Shown: positions 35,814 through 46,405, numbered from the stretch's first letter. The stretch is 64,000 nucleotides of DNA from Mameliella sp. CS4 (GCF_019392335.1 NZ_JAHXRQ010000001.1:62001-126000); one strand, 5' to 3'. The notes: generated by a model not told the origin, from the sequence alone. Numbers and translations: made by a program.

Positions 35814-36179
35814 CTGGCCCTCCTATGGATCTGCGCCGCCGGAAACAGGCGGAATGCCCCGCCGGCGGACTGGCGCGGTACTTATCGCAGGTGCAGCATG
35901 GACGAAAGCCCCATTGGCGTCACAAACGCCACAGAACCGCGCAAAGGACCGCCAAACCGGCCGGAACGCGCCCAATAATTCGGCAAGCGGGACAGGAGAT
36001 AATCCGCCGGTACTCGCAACTGCAGAAATAAGCAGCTTGCCTGTTTGGCGTTCCGTAACCTAAGAGTTGAAAAAACGGAGCACTCGCAGCAGGCGAAACG
36101 GCCCACCGCGACACACGTCGATTTCCGGTCGCCGCTAGGGTATAAGCTTCACACGGCCATCAGCGAGGGACAGGGCTGA
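35814..36179. other. Divergent intergenic region, 366 bp
   Basis: Lies between asd and the capD-like gene and should hold both promoters. It is A/T-richer near 36000-36075. I see no repeat, RNA structure or operator I can name. Confidence 0.5.
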
Positions 36180-38048
36180 ATGTTCTACAAGATCGTGACG
36201 GCATTGTCCCGGGCGCAAAAGCAGGCGCTCTTCATCCTGATGGATGCGATTGTCGTCCCGCTTGCCATGTTCGCCGCCCTGGTCCTGGCCGCAACCGTCA
36301 CTCCCGACAGTACGACTGTCTCGGCCCTCTTGCCGTCGGTGCTGATCCTGAATGTCACGGCCGTGGGCCTGGGCTGGTGGCTGGGGCTGACGCGGATCAC
36401 CCTCAATGCCTATGAAATGCGTGGCGTCATCCGCACCGCGACCTACGCCGGCCTGCTGGCCACCCTGGGCCTTGTCCTGAACGCCGCGATGGGCACCGGC
36501 CTGCCCCTGGGCGCCTTCGTCATCTTCGGCCTGCTGCTTCTGGTCATGTCGGCCACATGGCGCATTGCCCTGCGCCAGTTCACGCTGCACGTCTATCGCC
36601 ACGGCAAGGACCGGATGCGGGTGCTGATCTACGGCGCCGGGCAGACCGGGCAGCAACTGGTTGCCGCGCTACGCCACGACGAGGCGATCCTGCCGGTCGC
36701 CTTCATCGACGACAATCCGACCCTGCAAAGCCTCATGGTCTCGGGCCTGCGCGTGCACGCCCCCTCCAGCCTCAAGAAGCTGGTGCTGGAAAAGGACATC
36801 GACCGCGTCGTGCTGGCCATGCCCTCGATCAGCCAGCCCGCCATCGCCCGCATCGCACATAAACTGCGCCACATCGGCTGCGAGGTGCACGCCCTGCCGT
36901 CCTTTGCCGCGATGGTCGGCGAGGGCGAGATCCGCAAGCAGGTCAGCCCGGTCTCGATCCAGGACCTGCTGGGCCGCAGCCGGCTGGAAAGCGAACTGCC
37001 CGGCGTCAGCCATGTTTATTCCGGCCGCCGCATCCTGGTCTCCGGCGCGGGCGGCTCGATCGGGTCCGAGCTGTGCCGCCAGTTGATCGCCTGCAAACCG
37101 GCCTGCGTGGTGCTGGTCGATCACTCGGAACTGGCGCTCTACAACATCGACAAGGAACTGCGCGACATTGGCGACGGGATGCACATCGTCCCCGTTCTGG
37201 CCTCGGTGCTGGACGAACAGCTGATGCGCGACGTCCTGATCGAACACGACATCGACGTGGTCCTGCACGCCGCCGCCTACAAACATCTGCCGCTGGTGGA
37301 AAAGAACGTCATGGCGGGGCTGCGCAACAACGTGCTGGGCACCAAGGTGCTGGCAGAGGCATCGCGCGCTGCCGGGGTCGACCGGTTCATCCTGGTCTCG
37401 ACCGACAAGGCCGTGCGTCCCACCAACGTCATGGGCGCGTCCAAGCGGTTGGCCGAACTGGTCATCCAGGATTTGGCCGCCCGCACCCCCGGCACCCGCT
37501 TCTCGATGGTGCGCTTCGGAAACGTGCTGGGGTCCTCGGGGTCCGTCATCCCGCTGTTCGAGGAACAGATTGCCCGCGGCGGCCCCTTGACCCTGACCGA
37601 TCCGCAGGTGACGCGCTACTTCATGACGATCTCCGAAGCCGCGCGCCTTGTCCTTCTGGCCGGGTCCTTTGCCCGCGGTGGCGACGTCTTCGTTCTGGAT
37701 ATGGGCGATCCCGTCCCGATCCGCAAACTGGCGCAACAGATGATCGAAGGCGCCGGGTTCTCCGTGCGCGACGAGGCCAACCCAAATGGCGACATCGAAA
37801 TCAAGATCACCGGCCTGCGCCCGGGTGAGAAACTGCACGAAGAGCTGCTGATCTCGCCCGACATGCTGACCACGCCGCACACCAAGATCCTGCGCGCGCA
37901 GGAAAGCTTTCTCTCGGAATTCGAGATGGCCACCGCGCTCAAGGACCTGCGCCAGGCCATCGAGTCCTACGACGAAAACGCCGCCCGCGCTGTCATCCTG
38001 CGCTGGGTGGAACAGGCAGAGCTGGACGAAGCCGCACAGTCGGTCTGA
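36180..38048 (+). CDS. Polysaccharide biosynthesis nucleotide-sugar epimerase/dehydratase (CapD/WbpM type)
   Basis: 622 residues. Four hydrophobic segments in the first 135 residues anchor it. A Rossmann-like segment follows (VLIYGAGQTGQQL, near 147), then the catalytic SDR domain with VSGAGGSIGSELCRQ near 286-300, HAAAYKHLPLVEKN near 365 and the STDKAVRPTNVMGASKR motif. Relatives (FlaA1/WbpM) are 4,6-dehydratases or epimerases on UDP-GlcNAc. It stands alone here with no other glycan genes. Confidence 0.93.
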   Translation: MFYKIVTALSRAQKQALFILMDAIVVPLAMFAALVLAATVTPDSTTVSALLPSVLILNVTAVGLGWWLGLTRITLNAYEMRGVIRTATYAGLLATLGLVLNAAMGTGLPLGAFVIFGLLLLVMSATWRIALRQFTLHVYRHGKDRMRVLIYGAGQTGQQLVAALRHDEAILPVAFIDDNPTLQSLMVSGLRVHAPSSLKKLVLEKDIDRVVLAMPSISQPAIARIAHKLRHIGCEVHALPSFAAMVGEGEIRKQVSPVSIQDLLGRSRLESELPGVSHVYSGRRILVSGAGGSIGSELCRQLIACKPACVVLVDHSELALYNIDKELRDIGDGMHIVPVLASVLDEQLMRDVLIEHDIDVVLHAAAYKHLPLVEKNVMAGLRNNVLGTKVLAEASRAAGVDRFILVSTDKAVRPTNVMGASKRLAELVIQDLAARTPGTRFSMVRFGNVLGSSGSVIPLFEEQIARGGPLTLTDPQVTRYFMTISEAARLVLLAGSFARGGDVFVLDMGDPVPIRKLAQQMIEGAGFSVRDEANPNGDIEIKITGLRPGEKLHEELLISPDMLTTPHTKILRAQESFLSEFEMATALKDLRQAIESYDENAARAVILRWVEQAELDEAAQSV

Positions 38049-38091
38049 GCGGTCCGGGAGGGGCTGTCAGGTCCGCCCCGTCCCGTTCACT

Positions 38092-38934
38092 TCAGCGGTC
38101 CGGAATGCCCGTCCGCGCGTCCAACGGCCCCCAGGTCTCGACGATCTCCATCGCTTCGGCGGCACTCTCGACGTAGCGGAACAGGTCCAGGTCCTCGCGA
38201 CTGATCGTGCCGGCATCGGCCAGCGCGTCCCAGTTGATGATCCGTTCCCAGAACTCGCGCCCGAAGAGCAGCATCGGCACTCGTTGCATCCGTCCCGTCT
38301 GGATCAGGGTCAGGGTCTCGAACAGCTCGTCCAGCGTGCCAAAGCCGCCGGGAAAGACGCAGATCGCCTTGGCCCGCATCAGGAAGTGCATCTTGCGGAT
38401 GGCGAAATAGTGAAAATTGAAGGCCAGCTCTGGCGTGACATAGGGGTTCGGCGCCTGCTCGTGCGGCAGCACGATGTTAAGCCCGACGGAAACGCCGCCC
38501 TCTTCATGGGCGCCCAGGTTGCCCGCCTCCATCACGCCGGGCCCGCCGCCGGTGCAGACGACGTATTCGCGGTTGCCGCTGGCCTTGGACTTGCGCGTCA
38601 TCAGCCGCGAAAACTCGCGCGCCTCGTCGTAAAAGCGGGACAGGTCCGCCAATGTCTGCGTGCGCGCCTTGTCCTTGTCCGCGGGCGCCGGGATGCGCGC
38701 ACCGCCGAACAGCACCACGGTCGAGTCGATCTGGTACTGATCCATCAGCATCTCGAACTTCAGCAGTTCCAGTTGCAGACGCACGGGGCGCAATTCCTCC
38801 TGGCCCATGAAATCCACGTCCGCAAAGGCCAGCCGGTAGCTGGGCGATTGCGTCTGCGGGGTCTGCGGGACGTGCTCGGCCGCGCTCCGGTCGAGGTTGG
38901 CGTCGCGCAGCGGGCTGCGGCGGTCTTCTTTCAT
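38092..38934 (-). CDS. LOG family protein (nucleoside 5'-monophosphate phosphoribohydrolase)
   Basis: 280 residues starting MKEDRRSPLRDANLDRS; an upstream in-frame ATG adds 41 unlikely residues. VVCTGGGPGVMEAGNLGA and PGGFGTLDELFETLTLIQTGR are the LOG motifs (PGGxGTxxE). Family members cleave the ribose-5-phosphate from adenine or cytokinin nucleotides, or other purine nucleotides. The N-terminal 75 residues are an extension beyond the core. Substrate not known. Confidence 0.88.
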   Translation of the reverse strand: MKEDRRSPLRDANLDRSAAEHVPQTPQTQSPSYRLAFADVDFMGQEELRPVRLQLELLKFEMLMDQYQIDSTVVLFGGARIPAPADKDKARTQTLADLSRFYDEAREFSRLMTRKSKASGNREYVVCTGGGPGVMEAGNLGAHEEGGVSVGLNIVLPHEQAPNPYVTPELAFNFHYFAIRKMHFLMRAKAICVFPGGFGTLDELFETLTLIQTGRMQRVPMLLFGREFWERIINWDALADAGTISREDLDLFRYVESAAEAMEIVETWGPLDARTGIPDR

Positions 38935-39044
38935 GTCGCGGCTCCTTGTTCGCCTCTTCTCAGGACTATAGCCTGCGCGACCGAAGCGCCAGTTGCCGCG
39001 TGCCCGGGTGGCCCGGCGACGCGCACTGCCGCAGGAGACCGCAC

Positions 39045-39962
39045 ATGGACTGGACATCGGAAATCGAAAACGCCGCCGGCAGGATCGCGGGCTACGCGGT
39101 CCGGACCCCGGTCATGCACAGCGACGCCCTGTGGGATCGCGACATTGGCCTGAAACTGGAACAGTGCCAGCACACCGGCAGTTTCAAGGCGCGCGGTGCG
39201 TTCAACACCCTGCGCGCCTCGGATGTGCCGTCGGGCGGGGTCGTTGCGGCCTCGGGCGGCAACCACGGCGCGGCGGTGGCCTTTGCGGCGCATAGGCTGG
39301 GCCATCGGGCGCGCATCTTCGTCCCCGAAATCGCCGGTCCGGCCAAGATCGCCCTGATCGAGCGCACCGGCGCCGAGCTGACCGTGGTGCCCGGCGAATA
39401 CGCCGACGCGCTGGACATGGCGCGCCGCTATGAGGCGGAACAGGGCGCCATGCAGATCCACGCCTACGACGCGCCGCTGACCGTTGCGGGCCAGGGCACG
39501 CTATTGCGAGAGTGGGAGGCGCAGGGGCTGGAGGCCGACACGGTTCTGATCGCCGTCGGCGGTGGCGGGCTGATTGCGGGCGCACTGGCCTGGGCACAGG
39601 GCGCCCGCAAGATCGTTGCGGTGGAACCCGTGCCCTGCAATGCGCTGGAGGCCGCGCGGAAAGCGGGCCACCCCGTGGACGTGGCGGTGTCCGGTGTCGC
39701 GGCCAACGCGCTGGGCGCGCGGCGTATCGGCGAAATCTGTTTCGACCTCGTCCAACAGTTCGACACACCCGTCGTCACCGTCCCCGATGCCGCCATTCTC
39801 GACTCCCAAGCCGCGCTCTGGCAGGCGCACCGCCTGCTGGTGGAACCGGCCGGCGCCACGGCACTCGCCGCCCTGCGTTGCGGTGCCTATGTGCCGGAAC
39901 CGGGCGAACGGGTGGCGGTGCTGCTCTGCGGCGGCAACATCGCGCCCGACCCGCTGGGCTGA
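39045..39962 (+). CDS. Threonine/serine dehydratase-like PLP enzyme
   Basis: 305 residues of the fold type II PLP family. [10 protein letters not shown] holds the PLP lysine, [10 protein letters not shown] the phosphate-adjacent loop, and [11 protein letters not shown] the tetraglycine phosphate-binding loop. It lacks the C-terminal ACT regulatory domain of biosynthetic IlvA and so resembles catabolic dehydratases or serine racemases. Start chosen at 39045, after GCAGGAG. Confidence 0.9.
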   Translation: MDWTSEIENAAGRIAGYAVRTPVMHSDALWDRDIGLKLEQCQHTGSFKARGAFNTLRASDVPSGGVVAASGGNHGAAVAFAAHRLGHRARIFVPEIAGPAKIALIERTGAELTVVPGEYADALDMARRYEAEQGAMQIHAYDAPLTVAGQGTLLREWEAQGLEADTVLIAVGGGGLIAGALAWAQGARKIVAVEPVPCNALEAARKAGHPVDVAVSGVAANALGARRIGEICFDLVQQFDTPVVTVPDAAILDSQAALWQAHRLLVEPAGATALAALRCGAYVPEPGERVAVLLCGGNIAPDPLG

Positions 39963-40066
39963 CCAGGCATCGCACCGCCCTGCCCTTGCGGCAGCAGTTA
40001 GGATTGTCCCACCCGGGCAAGGCCGCTATAGGGCTTCGGAACAATATTACGTGGGGAGAGGACCGC

Positions 40067-40894
40067 ATGTCCAACGCACAACTTGAAACGGCCATCGAGG
40101 CAGCCTGGGAAAACCGGGCCGAGATCACGCCCTCGACCGGCGGCGAAACCCGCGAGGCGATCGAGGACACGCTGAACGCGCTCGACTCGGGCCGCCTGCG
40201 CGTCGCCGAACGCCAGGACAATGGCGACTGGCACGTCAACCAATGGGCCAAGAAGGCCGTGCTGCTGGGCTTCCGCCTCAAGGACATGGAACAGCAGGAC
40301 GGCGGTCCGCAGGGCGGTCACTGGTGGGACAAGGTCGACAGCAAGTTCAAGGGCTGGGGCGACAACGAATGGAAAGCCGGCGGCTTCCGCGCGGTCCCCA
40401 ATGCCATTGTCCGCAAGTCCGCCTTCATCGCGCCCGGCGTGGTGCTGATGCCCTCTTTCGTGAACCTCGGCGCCTATGTCGATGAGGGCACGATGGTCGA
40501 CACCTGGGCCACCGTCGGCTCTTGCGCGCAGATCGGCAAGAACGTGCACCTGTCGGGCGGCGTCGGTATCGGTGGCGTGCTGGAACCGATGCAGGCCGGC
40601 CCCACCATCATCGAGGACAACTGCTTTATCGGCGCGCGCTCCGAGGTGGTCGAAGGCTGCATCGTCCGCGAAGGATCGGTCCTGGGCATGGGCGTCTTCA
40701 TCGGCCAGTCCACCAAGATCGTCGACCGCGAAACGGGCGAGGTCTTCATGGGTGAGGTGCCGCCCTATTCGGTGGTGGTCGCCGGCTCGATGCCGACCAA
40801 GAACAACCTCAACCTCTACTGCGCCGTGATCGTGAAGCGCGTCGACGAGCGGACACGCTCCAAGACAGGCATCAACGAACTGCTCCGCGACTGA
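40067..40894 (+). CDS. dapD: Tetrahydrodipicolinate N-succinyltransferase
   Basis: 275 residues starting [16 protein letters not shown] behind GGGGAGAGG; the left-handed beta helix of hexapeptide repeats runs from about 100 to 230, including [12 protein letters not shown] and [18 protein letters not shown]. DapD succinylates tetrahydrodipicolinate in the lysine/diaminopimelate pathway. It follows the dehydratase gene by about 100 bp; dapE lies 4.4 kb further on. Confidence 0.97.
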   Translation: MSNAQLETAIEAAWENRAEITPSTGGETREAIEDTLNALDSGRLRVAERQDNGDWHVNQWAKKAVLLGFRLKDMEQQDGGPQGGHWWDKVDSKFKGWGDNEWKAGGFRAVPNAIVRKSAFIAPGVVLMPSFVNLGAYVDEGTMVDTWATVGSCAQIGKNVHLSGGVGIGGVLEPMQAGPTIIEDNCFIGARSEVVEGCIVREGSVLGMGVFIGQSTKIVDRETGEVFMGEVPPYSVVVAGSMPTKNNLNLYCAVIVKRVDERTRSKTGINELLRD

Positions 40895-40960
40895 TCGCGG
40901 AACTTCGAACAGCCGGGCGGGTTCCAGACGCATGACCTCTACGCCAGTCCCCCGCCCGGC

Positions 40961-41992
40961 ATGATCGCCAGCCTCTCTCTCCTGCCGCTGCTGGCGGTCT
41001 TTGCCGGGGCGGCGGCGGTCCTCGTGATCACCGCCATCCGCGCAACGGACCTGGCCGACATCCTGGCCGACCGTACCCGCATGGGCGAGGCGCTGGTGGG
41101 CGCGGTCCTGCTTGGCGCGGCCACCTCTCTGGCGGGCACCATCGTCTCGATCAACGCGGCCGCCTCGGGCGATGCCTCATTCGCCTTTTCCAATGCCGTC
41201 GGCGGAATCGCGGCGCAGACACTGTTCCTTGCGCTGGCCGACGCAACCTATCGCAAGGCCAACCTCGAACATGCCGCCGCCGAACCGGCCAACCTGTTCC
41301 AGTCGGTGCTGCTGATCCTGCTGCTCTGCCTGCCGCTGGCCGCCATCGCCGGACCGGATATCAGCTTTTGGGGCATCCACCCGGCCTCGCCCCTGCTGGT
41401 CATGGTCTACCTCGGCGGGCTGCACCTGACGACGCGCCTGCGCCAAAAGCCCATGTGGCAGCCGGTCCAGACCCCCGAAACCCGCACCGACACGCCTGAG
41501 GACACCAGCGAACCGCACCGATCGGCCCTGAGACCGGCCCTGGGTTTTGCGCTGCTTGTCGCGGTCATGGGGCTCTGTGGCTGGGTCATCAGCCAGGTCG
41601 GCGGGACGCTGATCTCGCGCTTCGGGCTTGGGTCCACGTTGGTGGGGGCGCTGGTCACCGCCGTTGTCACCTCGATGCCGGAACTGGTCACGACGCTGGC
41701 CGCCACCCGGCGCGGGGCGCTGCAACTGGCCGTTGGCGGGATCATCGGGGGCAACACCTTCGACACCCTGTTCCTGGTCTTTGCCGATACGGCCTACCGA
41801 GAGGGATCGCTTTATCACGCGGTGGGGACGCAGGATCTCTACTGGCTGGTGACGGGGCAGATGATGACCGCCGTCCTGCTGGCCGGGTTGATCCTGCGGC
41901 AACGTCACGGCCCGGCACGGATCGGGTTGGAGAGCCTTCTGCTGATCCTGATCTATGGCGGGGCGGTGGCGCTGGCGGTGGTCAGCGGTTGA
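40961..41992 (+). CDS. Sodium/calcium exchanger family protein
   Basis: 343 residues with about ten membrane segments. The two inverted alpha repeats are GAATSLAGTIVSINAAASGD (near 51-70) and VTSMPELVTTLAATRRGALQ (near 240-259), the ion-binding regions of the CaCA superfamily; the acidic residue usual in alpha-1 is replaced by glycine/threonine, while Glu is kept in alpha-2, so ion preference is uncertain. A long hydrophilic loop separates the halves near residues 165-195. Confidence 0.87.
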   Translation: MIASLSLLPLLAVFAGAAAVLVITAIRATDLADILADRTRMGEALVGAVLLGAATSLAGTIVSINAAASGDASFAFSNAVGGIAAQTLFLALADATYRKANLEHAAAEPANLFQSVLLILLLCLPLAAIAGPDISFWGIHPASPLLVMVYLGGLHLTTRLRQKPMWQPVQTPETRTDTPEDTSEPHRSALRPALGFALLVAVMGLCGWVISQVGGTLISRFGLGSTLVGALVTAVVTSMPELVTTLAATRRGALQLAVGGIIGGNTFDTLFLVFADTAYREGSLYHAVGTQDLYWLVTGQMMTAVLLAGLILRQRHGPARIGLESLLLILIYGGAVALAVVSG

Positions 41993-42159
41993 GGCTTTGG
42001 CTTGGCCGAAAGGGTCACAGGAAAATACATCGGAGCCTGTCGCCTACGCGCAATCAAGGCCAAAGGCCGCCGCGCGTCGCCTATGCACGGTTCATCCCTG
42101 TTGCCCCAAAGGGAGTATCCAATCTGTTCCAGGCAAGGGCGCATCCCGCGCCCCTGCCC

Positions 42160-43404
42160 TCACTCCGCCGCCAGCCGCTCCGCCCCCGGCGCCGCCAGCA
42201 GCCCTTTCGCCGAAGAGGCCGCGACCGGGTCCTGTGCGTGGCTCAACAGCCAGCCCTGCAAGGCCGCCGGCGTCACCCGGCGCGTGCCCAGCGCATCGGC
42301 AAACCGCTCTGCTAGTGCCTCTTCGCCGGGAAAGAACCGACGGAACAGGTCAGCCGCCACCGAGGCCGGAACCGGCCCCAGTTCAAGGTGCACATCCGCC
42401 CGCCCCGGCCGGATCAGCGCCGGGTCCAGCCGCTCGGGGTGGTTGGTGGTCATGACCAGCACCCGCCCTTCCTGTGCCGCCACCCCGTCGATGGCGTTCA
42501 GAAGCCCGGAAAAGCTGATGCCCGAACGCGCCTCGCCCTGCCCGCGTCCGGCAAAGCTGGCGTCGATGTCCTCCAGCACCAGAAAAGCGCCCTTGGGGGC
42601 CGAGGCCAACCCGCTGCGCAGGTCCTCGTCGGTCAATCCCGCGCTGGCCAGGCTCACGCTGGCAAGGTCCTTGCCCAGGTCACTGGCCAGCGCCCGAATC
42701 ACGCTGGACTTGCCCGTGCCCGGCGGACCGTACAGCAGGTAACCCCGCCGCCAGGGCACGCCACGCGTCCGGTACCAGTCCTCGTTTTCATAGAACCAGG
42801 CCATGTCGTCGCGCAGCCGCTCGATCCGGTCGTCCTCGGCCAGGATCGTCTCCAGCGCCCGGCGCGGCATCTCGCAGACATGGTCCCACCAGTCGCCACG
42901 CAGAACATGCAGGATCGGCGCGCGCTCTTCCTCGGCAGCGCACATCGCGGCCCCTTCATCGACCCAGCCGCGCAGCACCTCGGAGCGCCCGAACAGCATG
43001 GTCACGGTCAGGACCTCCATCGGGCCGCCATCGCCACCGACACGGGTCTTTTCACGCAGGGACCGCTCGAACGAACACAGCCGCCCGCCATGCAGGAACC
43101 AGTGGCGCCCTTCCGCAGGGGCAAATATCTCGGCCCGGCCCGCGCGGACACCTGTCGCCTGCACCTGCCGGATGCGCCGCAGCACGCCCTTGCGGTCCAG
43201 CCAGACATAGAGATGCCGGTAGGCCTCGGACCGGTTGTCGACGGTCAGCGACACCGCCCAGCGGCGCCGCGCCTGCGCGCGGGCCATGCCATAGACCATG
43301 CGCAGGATGCCGATCGCGGCCCCGAAGGCGCCCAGCGCCAGGCCACCGGCAAAGAAATCGCTGCCCACCGCCCGGGTGAGCATCTCTGTCAGGAAATTGT
43401 CCAT
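42160..43404 (-). CDS. BCS1-like AAA ATPase
   Basis: 414 residues starting MDNFLTEMLTRAV. An N-terminal membrane helix (about 18-38), a middle BCS1-type domain with paired strands (about 48-175), then an AAA module: Walker A GPPGTGKSS at 226-234, Walker B LVLEDIDA at 275-282 and sensor region TTNHPERLDPALIRPGRAD carrying the Arg finger. The layout is that of BCS1, the mitochondrial inner-membrane translocase, but bacterial relatives have no known substrate. No partner gene is nearby. Confidence 0.88.
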   Translation of the reverse strand: MDNFLTEMLTRAVGSDFFAGGLALGAFGAAIGILRMVYGMARAQARRRWAVSLTVDNRSEAYRHLYVWLDRKGVLRRIRQVQATGVRAGRAEIFAPAEGRHWFLHGGRLCSFERSLREKTRVGGDGGPMEVLTVTMLFGRSEVLRGWVDEGAAMCAAEEERAPILHVLRGDWWDHVCEMPRRALETILAEDDRIERLRDDMAWFYENEDWYRTRGVPWRRGYLLYGPPGTGKSSVIRALASDLGKDLASVSLASAGLTDEDLRSGLASAPKGAFLVLEDIDASFAGRGQGEARSGISFSGLLNAIDGVAAQEGRVLVMTTNHPERLDPALIRPGRADVHLELGPVPASVAADLFRRFFPGEEALAERFADALGTRRVTPAALQGWLLSHAQDPVAASSAKGLLAAPGAERLAAE

Positions 43405-43695
43405 TGGATCATCGGCGCAATACACGCCGCTCTTGGAAAATCAGCCCCGCGCAGGGGCATTCGGGTCTTAAAGGATCTGGCCCGTGAGGGCGTCTGGCAT
43501 GTCGATTGTCACAGGCGCCCTCCTTTCCGTCGAGGTGTTTCGGATGCGCCCTGATACCGCCGCCCCGCGATTCGGGCCAAGTGAGGTTTTCCTGACGCCC
43601 CGGGCCGCCGTGGCCGGAATGCCACACGCCTCACCTTGACAGCCCGCCCGCAAAGGCACATCCCACGGCGCGTGACGGCACGAAGGAGCGCGGAA

Positions 43696-44016
43696 ATGGC
43701 GGGCAAGAAACCGCAACTGGTCTACACCCTGCTGGTCGAGGTCGGCCGCAAGTCCGGCGACGGGCTGCCCGGCAAGGCCACAGGCGCGGCGCTCATGTGC
43801 TATGCCTCCGGCGTGGACGAGGCCGAGGCCGTGCGTGAGACCGTCGCCATCCTGAAACAAGCGGACATGGCGCCGCTGGACGTCACCGGCTACGGCACCC
43901 GCGAGGAACGCGAGGCGCAGGGCCACGAGATCGACGACGACGAAGCGGCACTGATGGATCGCGCGCTGGCGGAAAACGCGGTGATCGTGGCGCAGGTCTC
44001 GCCCTTCTTCGACTAG
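43696..44016 (+). CDS. Conserved hypothetical protein
   Basis: 106 residues starting MAGKKPQLVYTLLVEVGRKSG behind GGAG. An alpha-beta layout with an acidic stretch near the end (EIDDDEAALMDRALAE). It looks like a small soluble single-domain protein. No motif I recognise. Convergent with the Hint gene across a triple hairpin. Confidence 0.65.
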   Translation: MAGKKPQLVYTLLVEVGRKSGDGLPGKATGAALMCYASGVDEAEAVRETVAILKQADMAPLDVTGYGTREEREAQGHEIDDDEAALMDRALAENAVIVAQVSPFFD

Positions 44017-44018
44017 GG

Positions 44019-44085
44019 CAAGCGGCTTTGAAGCCGCTTGAAACGCGCCGCACGGCGCGTTCACAAGGCCCTTCGAAGGGCCTTG
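44019..44085. repeat. Three tandem perfect hairpins
   Basis: Three inverted repeats follow one another: 44019-44040 (CAAGCGGCTT/AAGCCGCTTG, 2-base loop), 44042-44061 (AACGCGCC/GGCGCGTT, GCAC loop) and 44064-44085 (CAAGGCCCTTC/GAAGGGCCTTG, no gap in the palindrome). Separators are only 1-2 bases. There is no T-run. They sit between two convergent gene ends, so they may act as paired terminators or mRNA stabilisers. Confidence 0.6.
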
Positions 44086-44097
44086 AACACCCTCGGT

Positions 44098-45138
44098 TCA
44101 GGCCGCGCGTGCCTCGGCCAGTGTGATCGCCTCGAAAGGCGCCAGCACTTTCAGCGCTCTGCCGCCATGTTCCGGCATCAGCCCCGGCGGCACCTCCGCC
44201 AGCAGGGTTTCGCTTAGAACCGCGCGGTGCCGCCGCAGCCTCCCGATGTAGAGGCTCTCGATCCCCCCGCCCTCGGAGACCAGCGCCTCGGCTCCCGGCA
44301 ACAGCAGCTGGTGCCATGTGACCAGCGGCCCCATGTCCTCGAAGACAGCCGCACGCCCGTTCACCAGCGCCGAGGCGGGCACAAGCACCGCTTCGCAGCC
44401 AAAGAGATAGGCAACATCCGCGCCAGAAACGACCAGGCTCTGGCCCGGCGCCACAACCAGATCCGCGCGCAGCCCGAAACAAGGCGCCCGCAGGCGCACC
44501 GGGCGGAACGAGCCCCGCGCCGGAACGTTGCGCGCCAGATGCGCCAGCACCGGCACCACCGCCCCGCCCCGCGTCAGCACCGTGTCTCCACAACGCAGGT
44601 CCGATACGGGCCGCGCGCCCTGCGGCGTCTCGACCAGTGTCGCCGCATCCAGCGTCGGCATCGGCCCCAGCGGTTCGACCGCCTCGCTGAACGCGCAGAG
44701 CGGCAGCCCTTGACCATTCAGGGCCTGCGCATCTGCCGCCAGCAACGGCGGCGGCGCCGCAACCTCGCGCAGCGCCAGCAGCGTTCCGTCCGTGCGCTCC
44801 GCCGCAAACCGCCCGCGCCGCGCCGGGCTGTCCCAAGCATAGGTGATCCGCAGGCTGCCTTCGCGGCGGTCCAGGTCCACTGGCAGCACCGCCTGCACAA
44901 CCCGCGCCCCCTGCGTCACCACCAGCGCCAGTCCCTCGCCCGGCAGGGCCGTCAGCGACAGGCTCCCCGGCCAGGGCGTCTCGCGCTCCAGCGTCAGCAG
45001 CCGCTCGGGCCGGGTCGCGCCCGTGACCGGGATCTCGACCATCAGTGTCCCGCGCGGCACCAGGCGCCCGGGCGCGCTGTCTGCCCAGTTGGGCCGCAGC
45101 CAGCGCCCACCTTTATCCGCCACAGCAATCCAGCCCAT
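44098..45138 (-). CDS. Hint-domain protein lacking the catalytic cysteine
   Basis: 346 residues starting [14 protein letters not shown]. The N-terminal 150 residues are beta-rich. The Hint-like module begins at about 162 with [27 protein letters not shown]; where functional members have CFxxGT, this has TLDAAT, so the nucleophilic Cys is missing. It is otherwise recognisable, with [12 protein letters not shown] and LVNGRAAVF following. It is either inactive in self-cleavage or uses the fold structurally. Confidence 0.8.
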   Translation of the reverse strand: MGWIAVADKGGRWLRPNWADSAPGRLVPRGTLMVEIPVTGATRPERLLTLERETPWPGSLSLTALPGEGLALVVTQGARVVQAVLPVDLDRREGSLRITYAWDSPARRGRFAAERTDGTLLALREVAAPPPLLAADAQALNGQGLPLCAFSEAVEPLGPMPTLDAATLVETPQGARPVSDLRCGDTVLTRGGAVVPVLAHLARNVPARGSFRPVRLRAPCFGLRADLVVAPGQSLVVSGADVAYLFGCEAVLVPASALVNGRAAVFEDMGPLVTWHQLLLPGAEALVSEGGGIESLYIGRLRRHRAVLSETLLAEVPPGLMPEHGGRALKVLAPFEAITLAEARAA

Positions 45139-45254
45139 GCTGCCTCTCTTTTCCCCGCATGGATCATGCCCTAGCACGCCCACCCCTCCCGCGCCATTTG
45201 CCAAGCGCCGCAGGGCGGGGTAGCCCTGTGCCACGTCACACCAAGGAGCCGCCG

Positions 45255-46397
45255 ATGACCACCGATCCGGTCGATCTCACCGCCCGCCTCGTGCAATGCC
45301 CCTCTGTCACGCCGGAAGAGGGCGGCGCCCTTGTCCTGTTGCAGGACCTGCTGGAAGGCGCGGGCTTTGCCTGCACCCGTGTCGATCGCGGCGGCGTATC
45401 CAATCTCTTTGCCCGCTGGGGCGACAAGAGCCACGCCCGCAGTTTCGGCTTTAACGGGCATACCGACGTGGTGCCCATCGGCAACCCCGACGACTGGACC
45501 CACGCCCCTTTCGGCGCCGAGATCGAGGACGGGTTCCTCTTTGGCCGGGGCGCCACGGACATGAAATCCGGCGTCGCCGCCTTTGCCGCCGCCGCCATCG
45601 ACTATGTCACCGACACCCCGCCGGACGGCGCCCTGATCCTGGCCATCACCGGCGATGAAGAGGGCGATGCCGTGGACGGAACCACCGCCCTGCTCGACTG
45701 GATGTCCGACAACAACGAAAAGATGAGCGTCTGCATCGTCGGCGAACCCACCTGCCCCGACCACATGGGCCAGATGATGAAGATCGGGCGGCGCGGCTCG
45801 ATGAGCGCCTGGTTCACCGTCACCGGCAAGCAGGGCCATTCCGCCTATCCGCATCGCGCAGTGAACCCGATGCACGCGATGGCGCGGCTGATAGATCGGC
45901 TGGCCTCGCATGAACTGGACCGGGGGACAGAGCATTTCGATCCCTCGACGCTGGCCGTCGTCACCGTCGACACCGGCAACCCGGCCACCAACGTGATCCC
46001 GGCGCAGACCCGGGGCACGGTCAACATCCGCTTCAACGACACCCACACCGGCGCCACGCTGTCGGATTGGCTAAGGCACGAGGCCGCCAAGGTGGATGCC
46101 GAATTCGGCACCTCCACCGAGGTCGACATCAAGATCTCGGGTGAGAGCTTTCTCACCCCACCAGGACCGCTGTCGGACCTCGTCTCGCGTGCCGTGGCGG
46201 TCGAGACCAATATCACGCCAGAGATGTCCACCACCGGCGGCACCTCGGACGCGCGTTTCGTCAAGGATCACTGCCCGGTGGTGGAATTCGGGCTGGTGGG
46301 TAAGACCATGCACGCGGTCGACGAACGGGTCGAAATCGCCCATGTGCACCAGCTCAAGGCGATCTACACCCGGATGCTGCGCGACTACTTCGCCTGA
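45255..46397 (+). CDS. dapE: Succinyl-diaminopimelate desuccinylase
   Basis: 380 residues, M20 peptidase family, starting [14 protein letters not shown] behind [28 protein letters not shown] and [12 protein letters not shown] carry the di-zinc ligands and catalytic Glu; the dimerisation lid is in between. It hydrolyses N-succinyl-diaminopimelate, the step after aminotransfer downstream of DapD. Followed by 8 bp and a glycosyltransferase gene. Confidence 0.96.
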   Translation: MTTDPVDLTARLVQCPSVTPEEGGALVLLQDLLEGAGFACTRVDRGGVSNLFARWGDKSHARSFGFNGHTDVVPIGNPDDWTHAPFGAEIEDGFLFGRGATDMKSGVAAFAAAAIDYVTDTPPDGALILAITGDEEGDAVDGTTALLDWMSDNNEKMSVCIVGEPTCPDHMGQMMKIGRRGSMSAWFTVTGKQGHSAYPHRAVNPMHAMARLIDRLASHELDRGTEHFDPSTLAVVTVDTGNPATNVIPAQTRGTVNIRFNDTHTGATLSDWLRHEAAKVDAEFGTSTEVDIKISGESFLTPPGPLSDLVSRAVAVETNITPEMSTTGGTSDARFVKDHCPVVEFGLVGKTMHAVDERVEIAHVHQLKAIYTRMLRDYFA

Positions 46398-46405
46398 CCG
46401 CCGCC

